A stretch of DNA of 64,000 bases from Taxawa tesnikishii (nom. ined.) (lineage: Eukaryota; Ascomycota; Dothideomycetes; Dothideales): the NCBI GenBank assembly GCA_030247885.1, contig JAPDRO010000004.1, forward strand, positions 186,001-250,000, written 5' to 3'. A program made the position numbers and the translations under genes. Positions 53,482-64,000 of this stretch are shown in pieces; within the stretch, counting starts at the first letter, position 1; each line of letters opens with the position of its first letter. Under the pieces are notes generated by a model. The model searched no databases. It was not told the origin of the DNA and saw nothing but the letters and a program-made list of their open reading frames with translations.

Positions 53482-54580
53482 GCGGTGAAGTTTCAGATGG
53501 TAAGAAAGCAAGCCTGGGAAGGTGGGTGTGAACAGGGGAAAGCTTAGGAAGAGTATGCGTTGATGGTATGAGGAGTGAGGCTGGATGGACGATGATGATG
53601 TCGGATCGACCCAAAAGAACTCCCGTGTCTTCTTGCGATGTTGTATACTAGCTGCTTAGGGTCTGTCTTTTACTTGAAGCAATACATGCGTCGCTCAGAA
53701 TGATTTGCTCCAATACCGCTTTTCCATAACCCCTTGGAGGACCAGTACAGCACCGATTGCTATCAAAGGGGCGACCCATGGCGGGACTCGCGTTGAGTTC
53801 GCGACGAAGCGCGTTGATCTTGGCTTAGTCGGCAAAGATGTACAGGCCGATCCGATCGGGCCAAACGAGTTCTCTATCAGGTGCTGTATCAAAAATATGT
53901 TGTTGTAGACACTGCAGAAACGTGTAAACATCTTGACCAGACCGTGCTAATAGGAGCGGTGAGTGCTAACGTGACCAAGTATTACAACCCAGCAGGAGGC
54001 CGTGAGGTATCTCATCCTAGGAAAGGCCCTTGAAGAAACTCGAGACAACAAGAAAATGTACAAAAGCGTAGAAGAAGGAATGGAAATGGGTACCAGAAGG
54101 AGTAATAGTCCTCACAAAGCAGAGATGAATGGAGAAAGAGAGTGCTAAAGCTGATACTGGTCCTACGAAAGACGCTGACAGTTATTTATGTACGAAAAGA
54201 GGCTCTCCAGCACGAAAGATTATAGTCGCTCCAACGCAGCAACGCTTCTTGGGTTGCGAGTGTGACCGACCACCATGGCTGGCTGGGTTGCAGTCTCGAT
54301 TGCATCCGCTGGACCAGTCCTACACTCTTTCCGCAACATCCATGGAGACCAGACGAACACCGGTATGAACGAAATGACTGTGGCTTGGAAGATTCGTCGA
54401 AGAGTCATGGCAGTTTGTACGTCCAGGCCAGATGTGAGGATCGAGCAAAGCAGAGTAGAGTGGGATAGGCGGCTTGGAGGGTAAAGTCGAAGCCGTACTG
54501 CAGATTTATGCTTATTATGCACGGTGACTAGTGCACGCTAGCGGCAACGTTACCTTTTCGAGCGATTCGCTGAGAAGTGT
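53482..54580. other. Intergenic between the PAN-like gene and the transposon
   Basis: 1.1 kb with short frames only. A 78-codon minus frame (53695-53931) with one hydrophobic stretch was considered and not called. Confidence 0.45.
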
Positions 54581-54581
54581 A

Positions 54582-54606
54582 TGATACCTCGGCAAAAGTC
54601 TGCGTA
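54582..54606 (+). repeat. Tc1 terminal inverted repeat, left
   Basis: Perfect reverse-complement match to the right end of the element; flanked outside by TA at 54580-54581. Confidence 0.93.
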
Positions 54607-54771
54607 ATTCCCCGAATCCTCCGAATCCAGAAGCCTACCCTCTGATGCACCACCCTATGCCCTGTACCTATAACACTAGCAATTAACTAGCAAACTGAGT
54701 ATGGAATAGTTCAGATCTTGGAGGTTTGCATGGCAACTCAGGAATAGTGATTTTCTTCAGTATCTAGTGTA

Positions 54772-55849
54772 CTAGCCATCATTCTGAAGGCAAGCCTGGA
54801 TCCTATCCACCATACTCACAACACAGTTATACACTGCATTACTACTGATATGATCCCAAGCATGTACAAGGGCATCTTCCATCCTTTCATGTACAAAGTC
54901 ATTACCACCACTCCATAGATCCATGCCAGGATATAGCTGAAAGAGCTGCTTTTGAGCATAGCCCATACATGCTCAATGGGGTTCAGATCTGGTGAGTATG
55001 CAGGCCAGTCTTCCACCAGTTTGATGCCTTCCTTTCTGAAAAAGCTGCTGTCTTTCTGGCTGTGTGTATACCAGCGTTATCTTGCTAGAATAGCAGGTCC
55101 TTATGGTACATAGGAAGTAGGCCCATAGTAAGAGCATCAATGTATGAGTTTGCTGAGTACCCTTGCCTCTTTGACTCCATATCCCTACGCATAACAATCA
55201 ATTCAGTCTTGTAGTTGCTATATATGCTAGCCCATACCATCACACGTATGTCCTTGCTCTTGTTGAATGGTTGAACCTTGTCTTTCTGGTATGCTTAGCT
55301 AGTAGCACGCCATACATAGGCAGCTGGTTTACTAGATCCACGCTCTACAGAGCACTCATCTGAAAAGATGACTTTTAGCCAGTCTTCAACACTCCAGTCT
55401 TTGTGTAATTCACACCATTCTCTTCTCCTTTCAGCTGAGGCTTCTAACAACAAAGGTCTCTTCTTGGCAATCCAATCCTTGATGCCTTGGTCCTTCAGAA
55501 CTCGGTAGACTGTAGCATGGCTGCAATCCAGCTGGAGATCCTTCAAAAGCTGGCCATAGTTGTGAAATGGATATTTACGCGCATAACGCACAATTGTACG
55601 CTTTGTGCGCTCTGTACAAGCTTGTGGACGGCCCATGCGAGGTTTGGAGACACCGTGTAGTCGCTGAGAGGACCTTTTGATAGTAGTACTAATGGTACTG
55701 GCTGTAAGGTTGAAGATCTCGCGTATTTGACGCTGTGGTACACCAGCAATAGCCATTCCAACGATCTGATTTCTTGTAGCTGGTGAGATCTCAGTATTGC
55801 GACGTCTATTACGCGGTATCACAGCAAGAGCACGAGTTTGTGGCGCCAT
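54772..55849 (-). pseudogene. Tc1-type DD34E transposase, interrupted
   Basis: The N-terminal part is a paired-type helix-turn-helix DNA-binding region (SPATRNQIVGMAIAGVPQRQ, GRPQACTERTKRTI, ATVYRVLKDQGI). The DDE catalytic triad is visible as IFSDECSVE, QDNAGIHT and DLNPIEHVWAMLK, with the Asp-Glu spacing of Tc1 elements. In-frame stops occur at 55295-55297 (TAA) and 55085-55087 (TAG, just before QDNAGIHT). Two further frame shifts sit in homopolymers, a T5 run at about 55039-55043 and an A4 run at about 54950-54953. The stops suggest inactivation; the shifts may be sequencing artefacts like those in neighbouring genes. The C-terminus reads VSMVDRIQACLQNDG. Confidence 0.9.
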
Positions 55850-55903
55850 AGTGGTGGTTGAATTGATAGAGTGTTATTCTAGCTGACGCGTCGCGCGAAT
55901 CTG

Positions 55904-55928
55904 TACGCAGACTTTTGCCGAGGTATCA
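55904..55928 (-). repeat. Tc1 terminal inverted repeat, right
   Basis: Reverse complement of the left terminal repeat; flanked outside by TA at 55929-55930. Confidence 0.93.
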
Positions 55929-56222
55929 TACAGCAACAACGCGACATAGAGGTATACGGCGCATGCTTGGTACCATACGATTGTATATCTCGTGAATCGA
56001 TTCGTTGTAGCAGAAAACAGAACCCAGTAACCTACATCACTTTCTAGCGCCAGATCCCGGCAGCCTCGCTGAATGCAGTCACTCTCGATGGCTTACTGAT
56101 GCGTTGCGCACTTTCGTATAGCTGCATGGTCGCTCATTTCCGGCAGTCTTTAGAAGCGCTGCGTTCTATCACAAAGGAGTAACACGTAAGGATCTCTCAA
56201 GAACGAAAACACTCATTCAAGA

Positions 56223-58868
56223 ATGCCCGCCGCGCCGGACACCGCGTCTATCCTCTCTGGGACCTCCTCCGCTCGTACACCCTACACGCGCTCCGCCCTC
56301 TTTACCCTCGATACCTTCTCCAGCGCAGATTTTATTGTCAAGGATTTTGTCGAATCGCTATCGGATTCGGCTACACCCGCATCGCGTCGGTCAGGTCCGG
56401 CTACCGCCAATGCAGCATCCACACAGGCCTTCGATCCGAAGCCATTGATTAGGACCTTTGAGCAAGCGCTGAACAGACTGAAGACGTTGAGTGAAGACCT
56501 GGAAATCAGAGAGAATGAGCTTAGCGCAAGTGTGAGGCGAGCGGAGGCACAACACAACCAGAACATCCGATCAAGGGAGCGGGAATTGGAAGAAGCCGTG
56601 GACTCATTCCGGCGATTGGAGAGAAGTCTGGATGGTGATATTGAGGGTGGAGGGAATGCTGCTGTGCGCATTGGCGAGCGTCTTGAAGAGCTGGACAGAC
56701 AACGACAACGAGCACAGGACGCCAAGTTCATACTTCAATGTTGGCTCGAGGTCAGCGCTCGCGGAGATCTGTCGAGCTTGGAGGATATGCGAAGACTAGG
56801 CGGTGGTGAGGGCAAAGTCAGATGTGCGCACATTGCTAGACAATTACTCAAGATCAGTCAACGCTTGGAGCCACAGGTCAATGGAACGAATGGAGTTCAA
56901 TTCGCCAAAGGCTACAGCGTGTCAGAAGTGGACGGCGAGACTACGAATGGAACCGAGGGCGGGCATCAACCGAAGGAGATCATAGAGAAGTTTTGGAATC
57001 GCTGGAAAAGGATCTACTGAAGCAATTCGACGAGTTTTACCGAAGACAAAACTTTGACGGCATGCGGGAATGCGCCATTGCCCTTCGCGACTTCGGAGAG
57101 GGTGCGAGCGTAATGGGTCTGTTCGTCAACCAGCACCAGTTCTTCATTGACAGGAGTCAGCTTGTCACAGAAGAATTGTCCGGGGATCCGGAGACGTGGG
57201 AGCGTCTAGCTGATCCAGACACCGAACCCCGGGCGTTGAGCCAAGCTTGCAGAGTCTCATCGACGAGGTGAAGCTGGTTGTCCAGGAAGAAAGTTTTATC
57301 ATCAAGAGGGCCTTTCCTTTCTACGAAGAAGTACTTGCGAGGTTCTTACAAAGAGTCTTCCAGCAGTCTATCCAACAACGGCTAGAGATGGTCCTCGACA
57401 AGGCCAACTCCATCTCGTTACTCGCTTTCCTACGCTCTCTGCAATCCGCGAAAAGCTACATCTCCGCTTTGGTTGAGGATCTGAAAGCCCATGGGTTAAC
57501 TGAACATCCGGAACCTGCTTCGTCACAGACTGCTGCCGTTCTCGACCAACAGCTTGAGGATCTGTTTGTGCCGTACTTTGTCGGTTCCTCTTACATCGAG
57601 AACGAGAAGCGAAATCTGGCAGAGCTGTACTCTTCTCTGCTGTTCAAATTCACCACATATCACGTAAGTCGGTTCGATCCCGCACATGGTTGTGTCACCA
57701 AGCTGAAAGTGTTTCTTAGTCGCGGCGGCGGAAAATACCTACTTCGTATCTGAGTTCGCTGTCTGCACGCAGCAAAGAGCTTGTCTCATCAGCACGCGAT
57801 GCATACCTTGAGCGTCTTGACTCTGCAGACATTCCCAGCTCCCAGAAGGCGATGCTTTTACGACTTGCAGGCATGAGCCACGCCAGTGCTGCTGCACACA
57901 ACCGTAACGAGATTGACGTCACCGAAGAGGATGGCGCTCTCAGCTTGCCGTACACTAAGCGGATGATCAAGTGGCTAGCTGAGGGTGTAGGCAGAGGCCT
58001 TGAGCTCGCCGGAGGTCATGAAACACCAAAAGATATACGTGAACTGCTTGCTCTTCTCATTAGCCACATGGGCGAGATGTATCTGGAGACGGCGCTCGAT
58101 GCTGCAACGGACGCGGCGACCGCGCAGGAGAACAACACCAAGTCCGAACCCGACTTTTCATACATTTCAGATCTGCGATCCAGCATCACCATTTTGGATC
58201 TTCTCGATGTGACCATAGAGAAACTCCTTCTACCTCTGGCTGCGGCCAACGTTACGGTTCGACGCGATCTGGAGAAAACGAGGGATGAGTTCGTCAAGCG
58301 GATGGAAGGAAAGATCGATACTCTTTTGCAAAGGACTATCGACATTGCGGTGTCGTGGACGTCCCGCTTGCTATCTCAGCAGAAGAAAACAGACTTCCGC
58401 CCTAGGGATGAGGCTCAACTACAGCTCGATCAGCTGCAAACTCCCACCTGTCTTGCCATCTTCAATTTCCTCACGCGCCTCTACTCGCGCACTTCAGCAT
58501 GTCTTTCAGGTCGCGTCTTGGGGAAATTTTCGGAAGAATTGGCACTCGGCTTGCGGTCACTGTTGTTCAGCCATTTCCGGTCTTATCAAGTCAGCTTGAC
58601 GGGCGGACTTGTGGTGAGCAAGGACATCACCAAGTACATTGAACTCCTGCGGTCATTCAATTTGCCCGAGAGCTTTAATCCGACCCTGGAAGTTTTGACT
58701 GAAATCGCGAACTTGTTCGTCATCAATCCTGAAGCGCTGAGGGATCGGCTCAGAGGCGTGGGGAGTGCGGCGCTGACGGGCATCGAGAGAAACGATCTTA
58801 GACCTTACATCCTCAGGCGCGAAGATGCGGGGACAGTGGGCGTGCAGAGTGTACTTAGCGCGTTATAG
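56223..58868 (+). CDS. SEC10: Exocyst complex subunit SEC10
   Basis: Exocyst subunit that with Sec15 links vesicle-bound Sec4 to the rest of the tether. One confident intron, 57664-57719 (GTAAGT...TTCTTAG). The N-terminal coiled coil reads FEQALNRLKTLSEDLEIREN. Conserved core: FIVKDFVESLSD, DEFYRRQNFDGMRECAIALR, GLFVNQHQFFIDRSQ, VVQEESFIIKRAFPFYEEVL, FLQRVFQQSIQQRLEMVLDK, KAMLLRLAGMSHASAAAHNR and RSYQVSLTGGLVVSKDITKY. It ends VQSVLSAL. Two frame breaks sit in short runs: T4 at 56991-56994 (IIEKF|ESLEKDLLKQ) and C4 at 57227-57230 (DPDTE|GVEPSLQSL), each consistent with one missing base. The start MPAAPDTASILSG is the first ATG after the leader. A Tc1 element lies just upstream. Confidence 0.94.
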
Positions 58869-59177
58869 GTATGATGGGCGCTCTCTGAGAAAACAAGCCA
58901 CATTTCCATGTGATTAATCACACTGTATCTCGAGTGCAGCTTGCTTGTTACACTTCTTGATGCCGTACGAGATGACTTTTCGCAAGGCAGCCAGCTGACC
59001 AAGGTTCAGAACCTCTGTAGCGCCGCAAAACAACATCCCGCATGCCAGTGTCAAGTTAGAATTAGAGTTTCCTCCATCCTATCCACGGTTTTTCGACCGC
59101 AGTGATCACACTGATGAAGATCACAGGAACCACTAGCTGAGTCTTAGACGGTCTTACTCCCGCTTCCCCTTGGTCGT
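58869..59177. other. Convergent 3' intergenic space
   Basis: 309 bp between the stops of SEC10 and the downstream minus-strand gene. Nothing seen. Confidence 0.5.
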
Positions 59178-59690
59178 TCATGACTTGAGCCCCGGCTGGT
59201 TCAGCTCCGACCATAGCTCAATGAGCTCGTTCTCGGAGGATATCCATCTCTCCTCGTTCCGAGGTCCGCACAGCACACTGATGCAAATCACACCGGGCGG
59301 AGTGCAAAGCAGGGACCTGGCACCGCTTGCCCGCTGCATGAGATGGATCATGGTCTCGATTCCTCCGCTATCGTCTTTGGCATTCGTGGCAAGTCTCAGC
59401 TTGGTTGGAAAATTGTCCGAAAATCGTATCTTGCGGACCATGTCACGATGTGCTTGTGGTAGAGATTTCACCCATCTGCTTCCGTTCGCGCCGTTGGTGT
59501 GGAAGATGGCGTTTTCGCCGTAGTAGAGCTTGGCGAATCTTTGACGTGATTGGCGGTTGACGTGAAGCAGGCGTGGAGGCTTGTAGTCGGCCTTGATGTA
59601 ACGAATGTCCGCATCCGGCGTGAAGGTCAAGTCAAATATCTGAATGTAGAGCTCAGGAGGAAGATTGTTGATAAGGTCGGATAATTCCAT
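59178..59690 (-). CDS. Short F-box/2EXR-like hypothetical protein
   Basis: A 170-residue single-exon frame. The N-terminus LSDLINNLPPELYIQIFDLT matches the start of fungal F-box-like and 2EXR-type proteins (L-P-E-L-x-x-I-F). PPRLLHVNRQSRQRFAKLYY follows, a pattern common in large ascomycete families of this kind (LLHVNRQSR...YY). The remainder has no catalytic motif. Such proteins are often substrate adaptors or orphan family members; no specific role can be given. Intact frame, sensible start and stop. Confidence 0.75.
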   Translation of the reverse strand: MELSDLINNLPPELYIQIFDLTFTPDADIRYIKADYKPPRLLHVNRQSRQRFAKLYYGENAIFHTNGANGSRWVKSLPQAHRDMVRKIRFSDNFPTKLRLATNAKDDSGGIETMIHLMQRASGARSLLCTPPGVICISVLCGPRNEERWISSENELIELWSELNQPGLKS

Positions 59691-60317
59691 GATAGTAACG
59701 ATGAGTTTGCTGCTGGCTGCGATCTTCAGGCGCGTTCGATTTTCCGAAGTGTGTTGTTCCCAGGATGATGGAGCGCTTCGCCTATGGCATACCCAGAGTA
59801 GGAGCGCATGTTACACAGCGACATGCAGAACATATATTGCAATGAAGATGGCGATATCGTAGCGTTGTTTGGTTCCGCTGTTTGAATCTGCAAAATGGCG
59901 GTCAAGTAAAGGGGAGGCAAGAGTCAAATTGTAAAAGCGGGTCATATGTGATGGGATTGCCGCCGGATTCCTGCGGATGTCTCTCATCAGATATGCAATC
60001 GTACTCACCGCATGGCTCCGATCACAACGATGCCAAGGTGTTCCTTTCCAGCATCCTCCTTGTCGCGCTCCGTCTAGGCAGACTTGAACGGGTGAAACAC
60101 AGGCGGGAGCAGAATTTGACGGGGACAAACAAAGGTCAAGTCATCTAAGACCCCAAACCTTGACCGGGCTCTTGATAATTGACTTGGCTAGGGTTGTGTA
60201 GAGAAGCACAGTTGTAGGTGCGGCTTATGAGACACATTCAATCCAAAAGTATCCTCCAAACTGGACTCTCGTTTCGTTGTGCAGGTCGAACAGTGGGACG
60301 TAAGTGCAAAAATCCAT
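59691..60317. other. Intergenic, no gene seen
   Basis: 627 bp with short overlapping frames only, between the F-box-like gene and tRNA-Tyr. Confidence 0.45.
60308..60312 (-). terminator. Pol III terminator of tRNA-Tyr
   Basis: Five T residues on the minus strand, five bases after the discriminator base of tRNA-Tyr. Confidence 0.8.
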
Positions 60318-60408
60318 TCTCCGCTGCCTGGATCGAACAGGCGACCTTATGATATTCGGAACGCTTCCAATTACAGTCATACGCTACTTCCAGCTGAGCT
60401 AAGCGGAG
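60318..60408 (-). tRNA. tRNA-Tyr (GTA) with short intron
   Basis: The acceptor CTCCGCT pairs perfectly with AGCGGAG, with A as discriminator. The anticodon stem is TATGA/TCATA around CTGTAA, and an intron of about 17 nt follows position 37. The T-arm GCCTG-TTCGATC-CAGGC pairs fully. Eukaryotic tRNA-Tyr genes always carry such an intron. The D-arm is slightly unusual (GCTGGAAGTAGC in place of the common GGTAGAGC), leaving one weak pair. Pol III T5 follows. Confidence 0.93.
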
Positions 60409-61607
60409 GCAGCTGAAAAGGCGAGGTAATCACCTAAGGCGCTAGTAGTTGCGGTAAGCTACCATATCAAAATAATATATCCCATGTCAAAGTTCAAACT
60501 TTTCTCTCGCGCCCAGAAGTGCAATTTAGTTTCTGGTCGAGAGTTGGAGTGCCCATCTCGTCCCGCTACTCCAGTGGTCTGTTGCTCTTCGAATCTCCAG
60601 CAATAGAATGAAGATGGGTGCCAGCATCAAAATACCTCCACTTAGCTCCGCAAGACTGCAACTGCTTATGGGTTATCTTGAGGTCGACCTGTTCGACGTT
60701 GAGCGTAGCTGAGCGTGCGAAGTGCGCTCCGCACGCTCCTCGAGTCTCAGTGTTGTGTAGCGGAATCACGGTGTAATATAGGAGACAAGGGTTTGTCGGC
60801 AGGCGAAACTCTGTGCATTTCAAGCTATCTGCCACGGTGACCAAGTCAAGAAGTCTTCAAAGGCTCAGCTAGTATAGCAATTGCCGGTGTTAGAAGCCTC
60901 GACTGTCCCTTAATAAACACTCGTGACCTCGACAGAGAACGTTGACCGACTCTCATCGCTAAACCCCGCCCATTGACACGTCCACCTCGGCCACCGAAAC
61001 CATGCAGCCTTTCAAAACCAAACACCAGAGCCATCCATCGTGCGATTCGTTGAATTGTTTCGTCATGAAGGAAGTGAAAGACGTAGTTGTGGAGCTTCAG
61101 CAGCCGTGATCATTGTTGACGAGATTGAGAGCCGTGATCGAGGGGCGATACGTTTATTTGCTGGATTGAGTGTGAGTATACCGTATGTTTCAATTGCTGC
61201 GCTGTTGCGGAAGCTCACCTGCGGGCTCTAGTCTTTCTTCTCTTGCGCTTCAGGCGTCGGACTCTCTTCTTTCTCCACTTCGCTCTCATCTTGATAACTT
61301 GCTATCGACTGTGTCAATTGCGTGCAATCGAAGCAACCTCAGAAGGAAAACTCACGTTGTTGTCGAGATGAGTGTTATGGTTTGTAGGAAGAAAGAGCGG
61401 AGCTTTCCCAGCTCGAAATGTCAGTTGTGCGAAGTGGGAGCTCGGACGCTAACCGGCTAGCGTGGGTTAGTCAGCGGTGACGTTCGAAGGCTCACGTGAA
61501 AGTGCGCTTTGGCTGCCTGATATCGTTCTTTCACGACAAATCAACACAGCATTCTACTTCGAGCGCATCTCACACTGACAGGTTTAGGGGTGAGGTGTGG
61601 TGAAGAG
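60409..61607. other. Intergenic, no gene seen
   Basis: 1.2 kb upstream of the FHA kinase with short frames only. Part is presumably promoter and leader of the kinase gene. Confidence 0.45.
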
Positions 61608-63685
61608 ATGTCTGGCGTTGACTCAGTATTCACTATCAGCTCGGGCGGTCACAGGACTCGACCTGCAGCGTACCTCGTCTTCATGAACACCGAGACAAGA
61701 GAACAGAGTAGCTCGGTTATCGGTACCTTCTCGGCGACGGACAGCTCACCATGGCACAGGTCTACAGCCAGTGTTACCGAGAGAGTACTTCTATGTTGGT
61801 CGGAGGGAGGTCGAGAAGTACGCTGCTGCATTCTTGGTGTAGGATCTCCTGTTCCCTGACTCGGACAGATTTCTCGGCGTAACGGATCCTACAATCTCAG
61901 CTCGACAGCTTTACTTCCATTGTCTGGTATACGAAGATGATGAATCGCATGGTATCCCGCCTATGGTCTACGTCCAGGATCTTTCACGGAACGGCACAGT
62001 CTTCAAACGGGCCACGAATGGAATGCCGTTGCCGGACGCGATCTCTTCTTGTGTCCTCGATCGTGAAGTGGGAGCGGTGTTACTCAATCACGGCGACGAG
62101 CTATGCTTGACTGAGACCATCGTGATCAAATTCGAGTCCTTCAGTTTTCATCAAATCCTTCCGGACCCATTCGCCTTTGTTCAGAAGCAGGAGATGAAGG
62201 TGATCGATTGTTTTGATCTTTTGACGTTCTCGTACTGAAATCAGCAGGTATTCAGGGATCGATATCATGTAATGCGCCGCTTGATTGGTGCTGGTGGCCA
62301 TGGCAGTGTTTACGTAGCTCTGGAAAACATGACAGGGCGTCAACTCGCATGCAAGATCCTGTCCATTGATGAACACCTGAGGAGGGATCTACAAGATCTC
62401 TCACGGTTCCGTTCAGCTGAAATGCATGCACTTTCCGATAAGGCCAGTGTACAAGGGAACGAAGCTTTGCAACGATATTCCCAAGCAATTGTGGCCAGAA
62501 GACTGAACAAGCTCGAGAGAGAATACGATGTTCTGGACGGCTTGAGCCATGCAAGTCGAAACTGAACTGGTTGCTTCGTATGTACTGACATAGGACAGCC
62601 CAACATCATCACCGTTGAACAAGTTTTCTTCACGACGCACAATATGTAAGCTCAGTCCTATCATACCATTCGGCCTAGCTTTGACTCTCCTCAGCTACAT
62701 CATGCAAGAGCTCATCACTGGTGGAGATCTTTTCTCCTTCCTCAACTACAAGCGCGGCCGTCTCGAGGACGTCGAAGCTGCCGTTGTTGTTCGGCAATTG
62801 CTCAAGGCTGTTGAATACTTACATGACATGGGCGTTGTCCACCGTGATATCAAGCCCGACAATGTTCTGATGACATCCTGGCGTGATGGTGCTCGAATTG
62901 TGCTCACGGATTTCGGCCATGCAACTAGGATTGAGCTGGATGGCGGGTCAAAGCACGCCGACTACAGCAAGCATCGGATGCATTCGACAGTCGGAACATA
63001 CGAGTTTACCGCTCCGTTTGTTTGCATGCATCATTAACCCCACAATCGATCGCTAACATTACTCTGCAGGGAAGTTCACGGGAGAAATCGGACAATTCCA
63101 AAGGACCGAGGCTACAGCAATGCCATTGACATGTGGTCCGTCGGCGCTATCGCCGCTACCCTTCTCTCGGGAGATGTAATTTTCGTGGATCGAAAAGATG
63201 AGGCATTTGAAAACGACCCGCTCAATGCGATTATGACACTCGCTGAACGTTGTGATCTTTCGATTGTTGACTGCGGTTCGGTTTGGAAGTCAGTTGGGCA
63301 CCGTCCAAAGGCATTCGTGAAATCGTTACTGGTTCTGGAGGAAGATCGCCGCCTGACCGCGAAGCAGGCCTTACAACATCCATGGTTCACCAACCATCGT
63401 CACGCTGCAGAGTTCGAGGGCGTCTACCAAAGGGCGATCAGTGACTGGAAGCCTCGTACACCCAATAAAATCCTGGTGGAAAGCGTCGATACTAGTCGTC
63501 TGGGACCGGTATCGTTCCCGACCAACCACCGCCAGGTTCCTCAGACATCAGAAATATCCCATTACTTCAACACGCCCTTCAAGCCGCCAGTACCACGCTC
63601 CCAGGACGTCTCTCCGCTCTCGAAGAAGACCAACCACACATCTTTACCCCCTTTCCACGAGGGTGTTTGCTCGCCCGACCGCTGA
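61608..63685 (+). CDS. FHA-domain Ser/Thr kinase, MEK1/CHK2-like
   Basis: Checkpoint-type kinase with one N-terminal FHA domain, the layout of the meiotic kinase Mek1 (Rad53 has two FHA domains). The FHA part reads YVGRRE, DRFLGVTDPTISARQLYFHC and VYVQDLSRNGTVFKR. The kinase part has the Gly loop IGAGGHGSVYVAL, ACKIL (catalytic Lys), HRDIKPDNV, LTDFGHA (DFG) and GTYEFTAPEV, with a WSVGAIAATLLSG helix. Introns: 62200-62247, 62551-62598 (GC donor GCAAGT...GACAG), 62646-62694 and 63016-63069. The N-terminal end is unresolved. A TAG at about 61841 interrupts the frame between YVGRRE and DLLFPDSDRF, explained either by a very short (33-nt) intron or by a sequence error, and the first ATG at 61608 is a guess. 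The sequence ends normally at 63685. Confidence 0.85.
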
Positions 63686-64000
63686 GAAGGGCTTTGCTGT
63701 ATGCTCACTAACCCCGCAGGGACTCAATCACTCAGCAAAGTGGGCATTTAATCTAGCTTTACCATTTACATGCCGCCGGCACGAAGTAATTTACGCAACC
63801 TGCTGTTGCGAAGAAATCTTGCGGTTGTGTTCGGGGTCTTTGATTCTGTCGCAGTGTGATGGTTCATACTTTGCTTTGTATACCCCACCTGTACAATAGC
63901 CTTCTTTTGTTTTCTCCTCTTTGATACCGCTGAAAACTAGATACTGGCAACATTTTCATCTCCTGTATCGTGCTCAATGCCCGAAAGGAAGCTGTCTCCG
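63686..64000. other. 3' flank of the FHA kinase to window end
   Basis: 315 bp with no gene seen. Probably 3' UTR and intergenic sequence. Confidence 0.5.

Larger units (their letters stand above)
54582..55928 (-). mobile_element. Tc1/mariner (impala-like) DNA transposon, full length
   Basis: About 1,347 bp, bounded by terminal inverted repeats TGATACCTCGGCAAAAGTCT at both ends (identical over about 25 bp) and flanked by TA on each side, the Tc1 target duplication. One transposase gene lies inside on the minus strand, starting at 55849. The size and single gene match fungal Tc1-type elements such as impala. The identical TIRs argue for a fairly recent insertion. It lies about 0.3 kb upstream of SEC10. 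Confidence 0.93.

Noticed and set aside
53695-53931. 78-residue minus-strand frame with one hydrophobic segment (WVAPLIAIGAVLVLQGV), possibly a tail-anchored small protein
   Set aside because: No family recognised and no clear start context or intron; one hydrophobic stretch alone is weak evidence.

Overview
The window is nuclear DNA of a filamentous ascomycete, most likely a Dothideomycete. The evidence is short GT...AG introns (about 48-80 nt, many with a CTAAC/CTGAC-type branch site), intron-bearing nuclear tRNA genes, a fungal gene set (YCF1-type ABC transporter, RPA49, exocyst SEC8 and SEC10, CTR9, RAI1, RBX1, SPC1) and a Tc1-type DNA transposon. The class assignment is inference; no marker in the window fixes species.

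Layout. 1-4.3 kb is gene-poor and ends in the leader of a four-finger C2H2 regulator (4.3-5.8 kb). 5.8-9.9 kb is gene-poor and holds a 57-bp inverted repeat. 9.9-11.4 kb is an MFS transporter (-). 12.4-12.9 kb holds a convergent tRNA-Glu/tRNA-Leu pair, followed by a small gene relic. 14.0-18.4 kb carries a PNRC/EDC-type decapping activator (-), RBX1 (+) and SPC1 (-). 18.4-26.4 kb has a CorA-type Mg2+ transporter and a ten-exon YCF1-like ABCC transporter. 28.9-31.5 kb is a DUF2841/YDR124W-like gene. 32.5-35.5 kb has RPA49 (-) and a promethin/LDAF1-like lipid-droplet protein (+), divergent. 36.6-39.0 kb is a dihydroxyacetone-synthase-like transketolase (-), followed by an MDR oxidoreductase relic. 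40.1-50.1 kb has RAI1 (-), SEC8 (-) and CTR9 (+). 52.1-53.5 kb is a secreted PAN-like protein. 54.6-55.9 kb is a complete-length Tc1 element with visible TIRs. 56.2-58.9 kb is SEC10. A short F-box/2EXR-like gene, tRNA-Tyr and a MEK1-like FHA kinase complete the window.

Functional themes. These are mostly unlinked housekeeping genes, not a cluster. Several handle RNA (RPA49, CTR9, RAI1, the EDC-like protein) or secretion (SPC1, SEC8, SEC10).

Two observations stand out. First, the tRNA-Leu(CAG) gene at 12778-12938 (-) has the normal anticodon-loop intron, but its D-loop is also split by 53 nt with the full signature of an mRNA-type intron (GTAAGC...TTAAC...TTTCAG). With that insert removed, the cloverleaf is essentially perfect. 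Second, about a dozen otherwise conserved genes, and the transposon, carry single-base frame breaks. Nearly all sit in short homopolymer runs and look one base short, which points to a systematic sequencing or assembly error rather than gene death.
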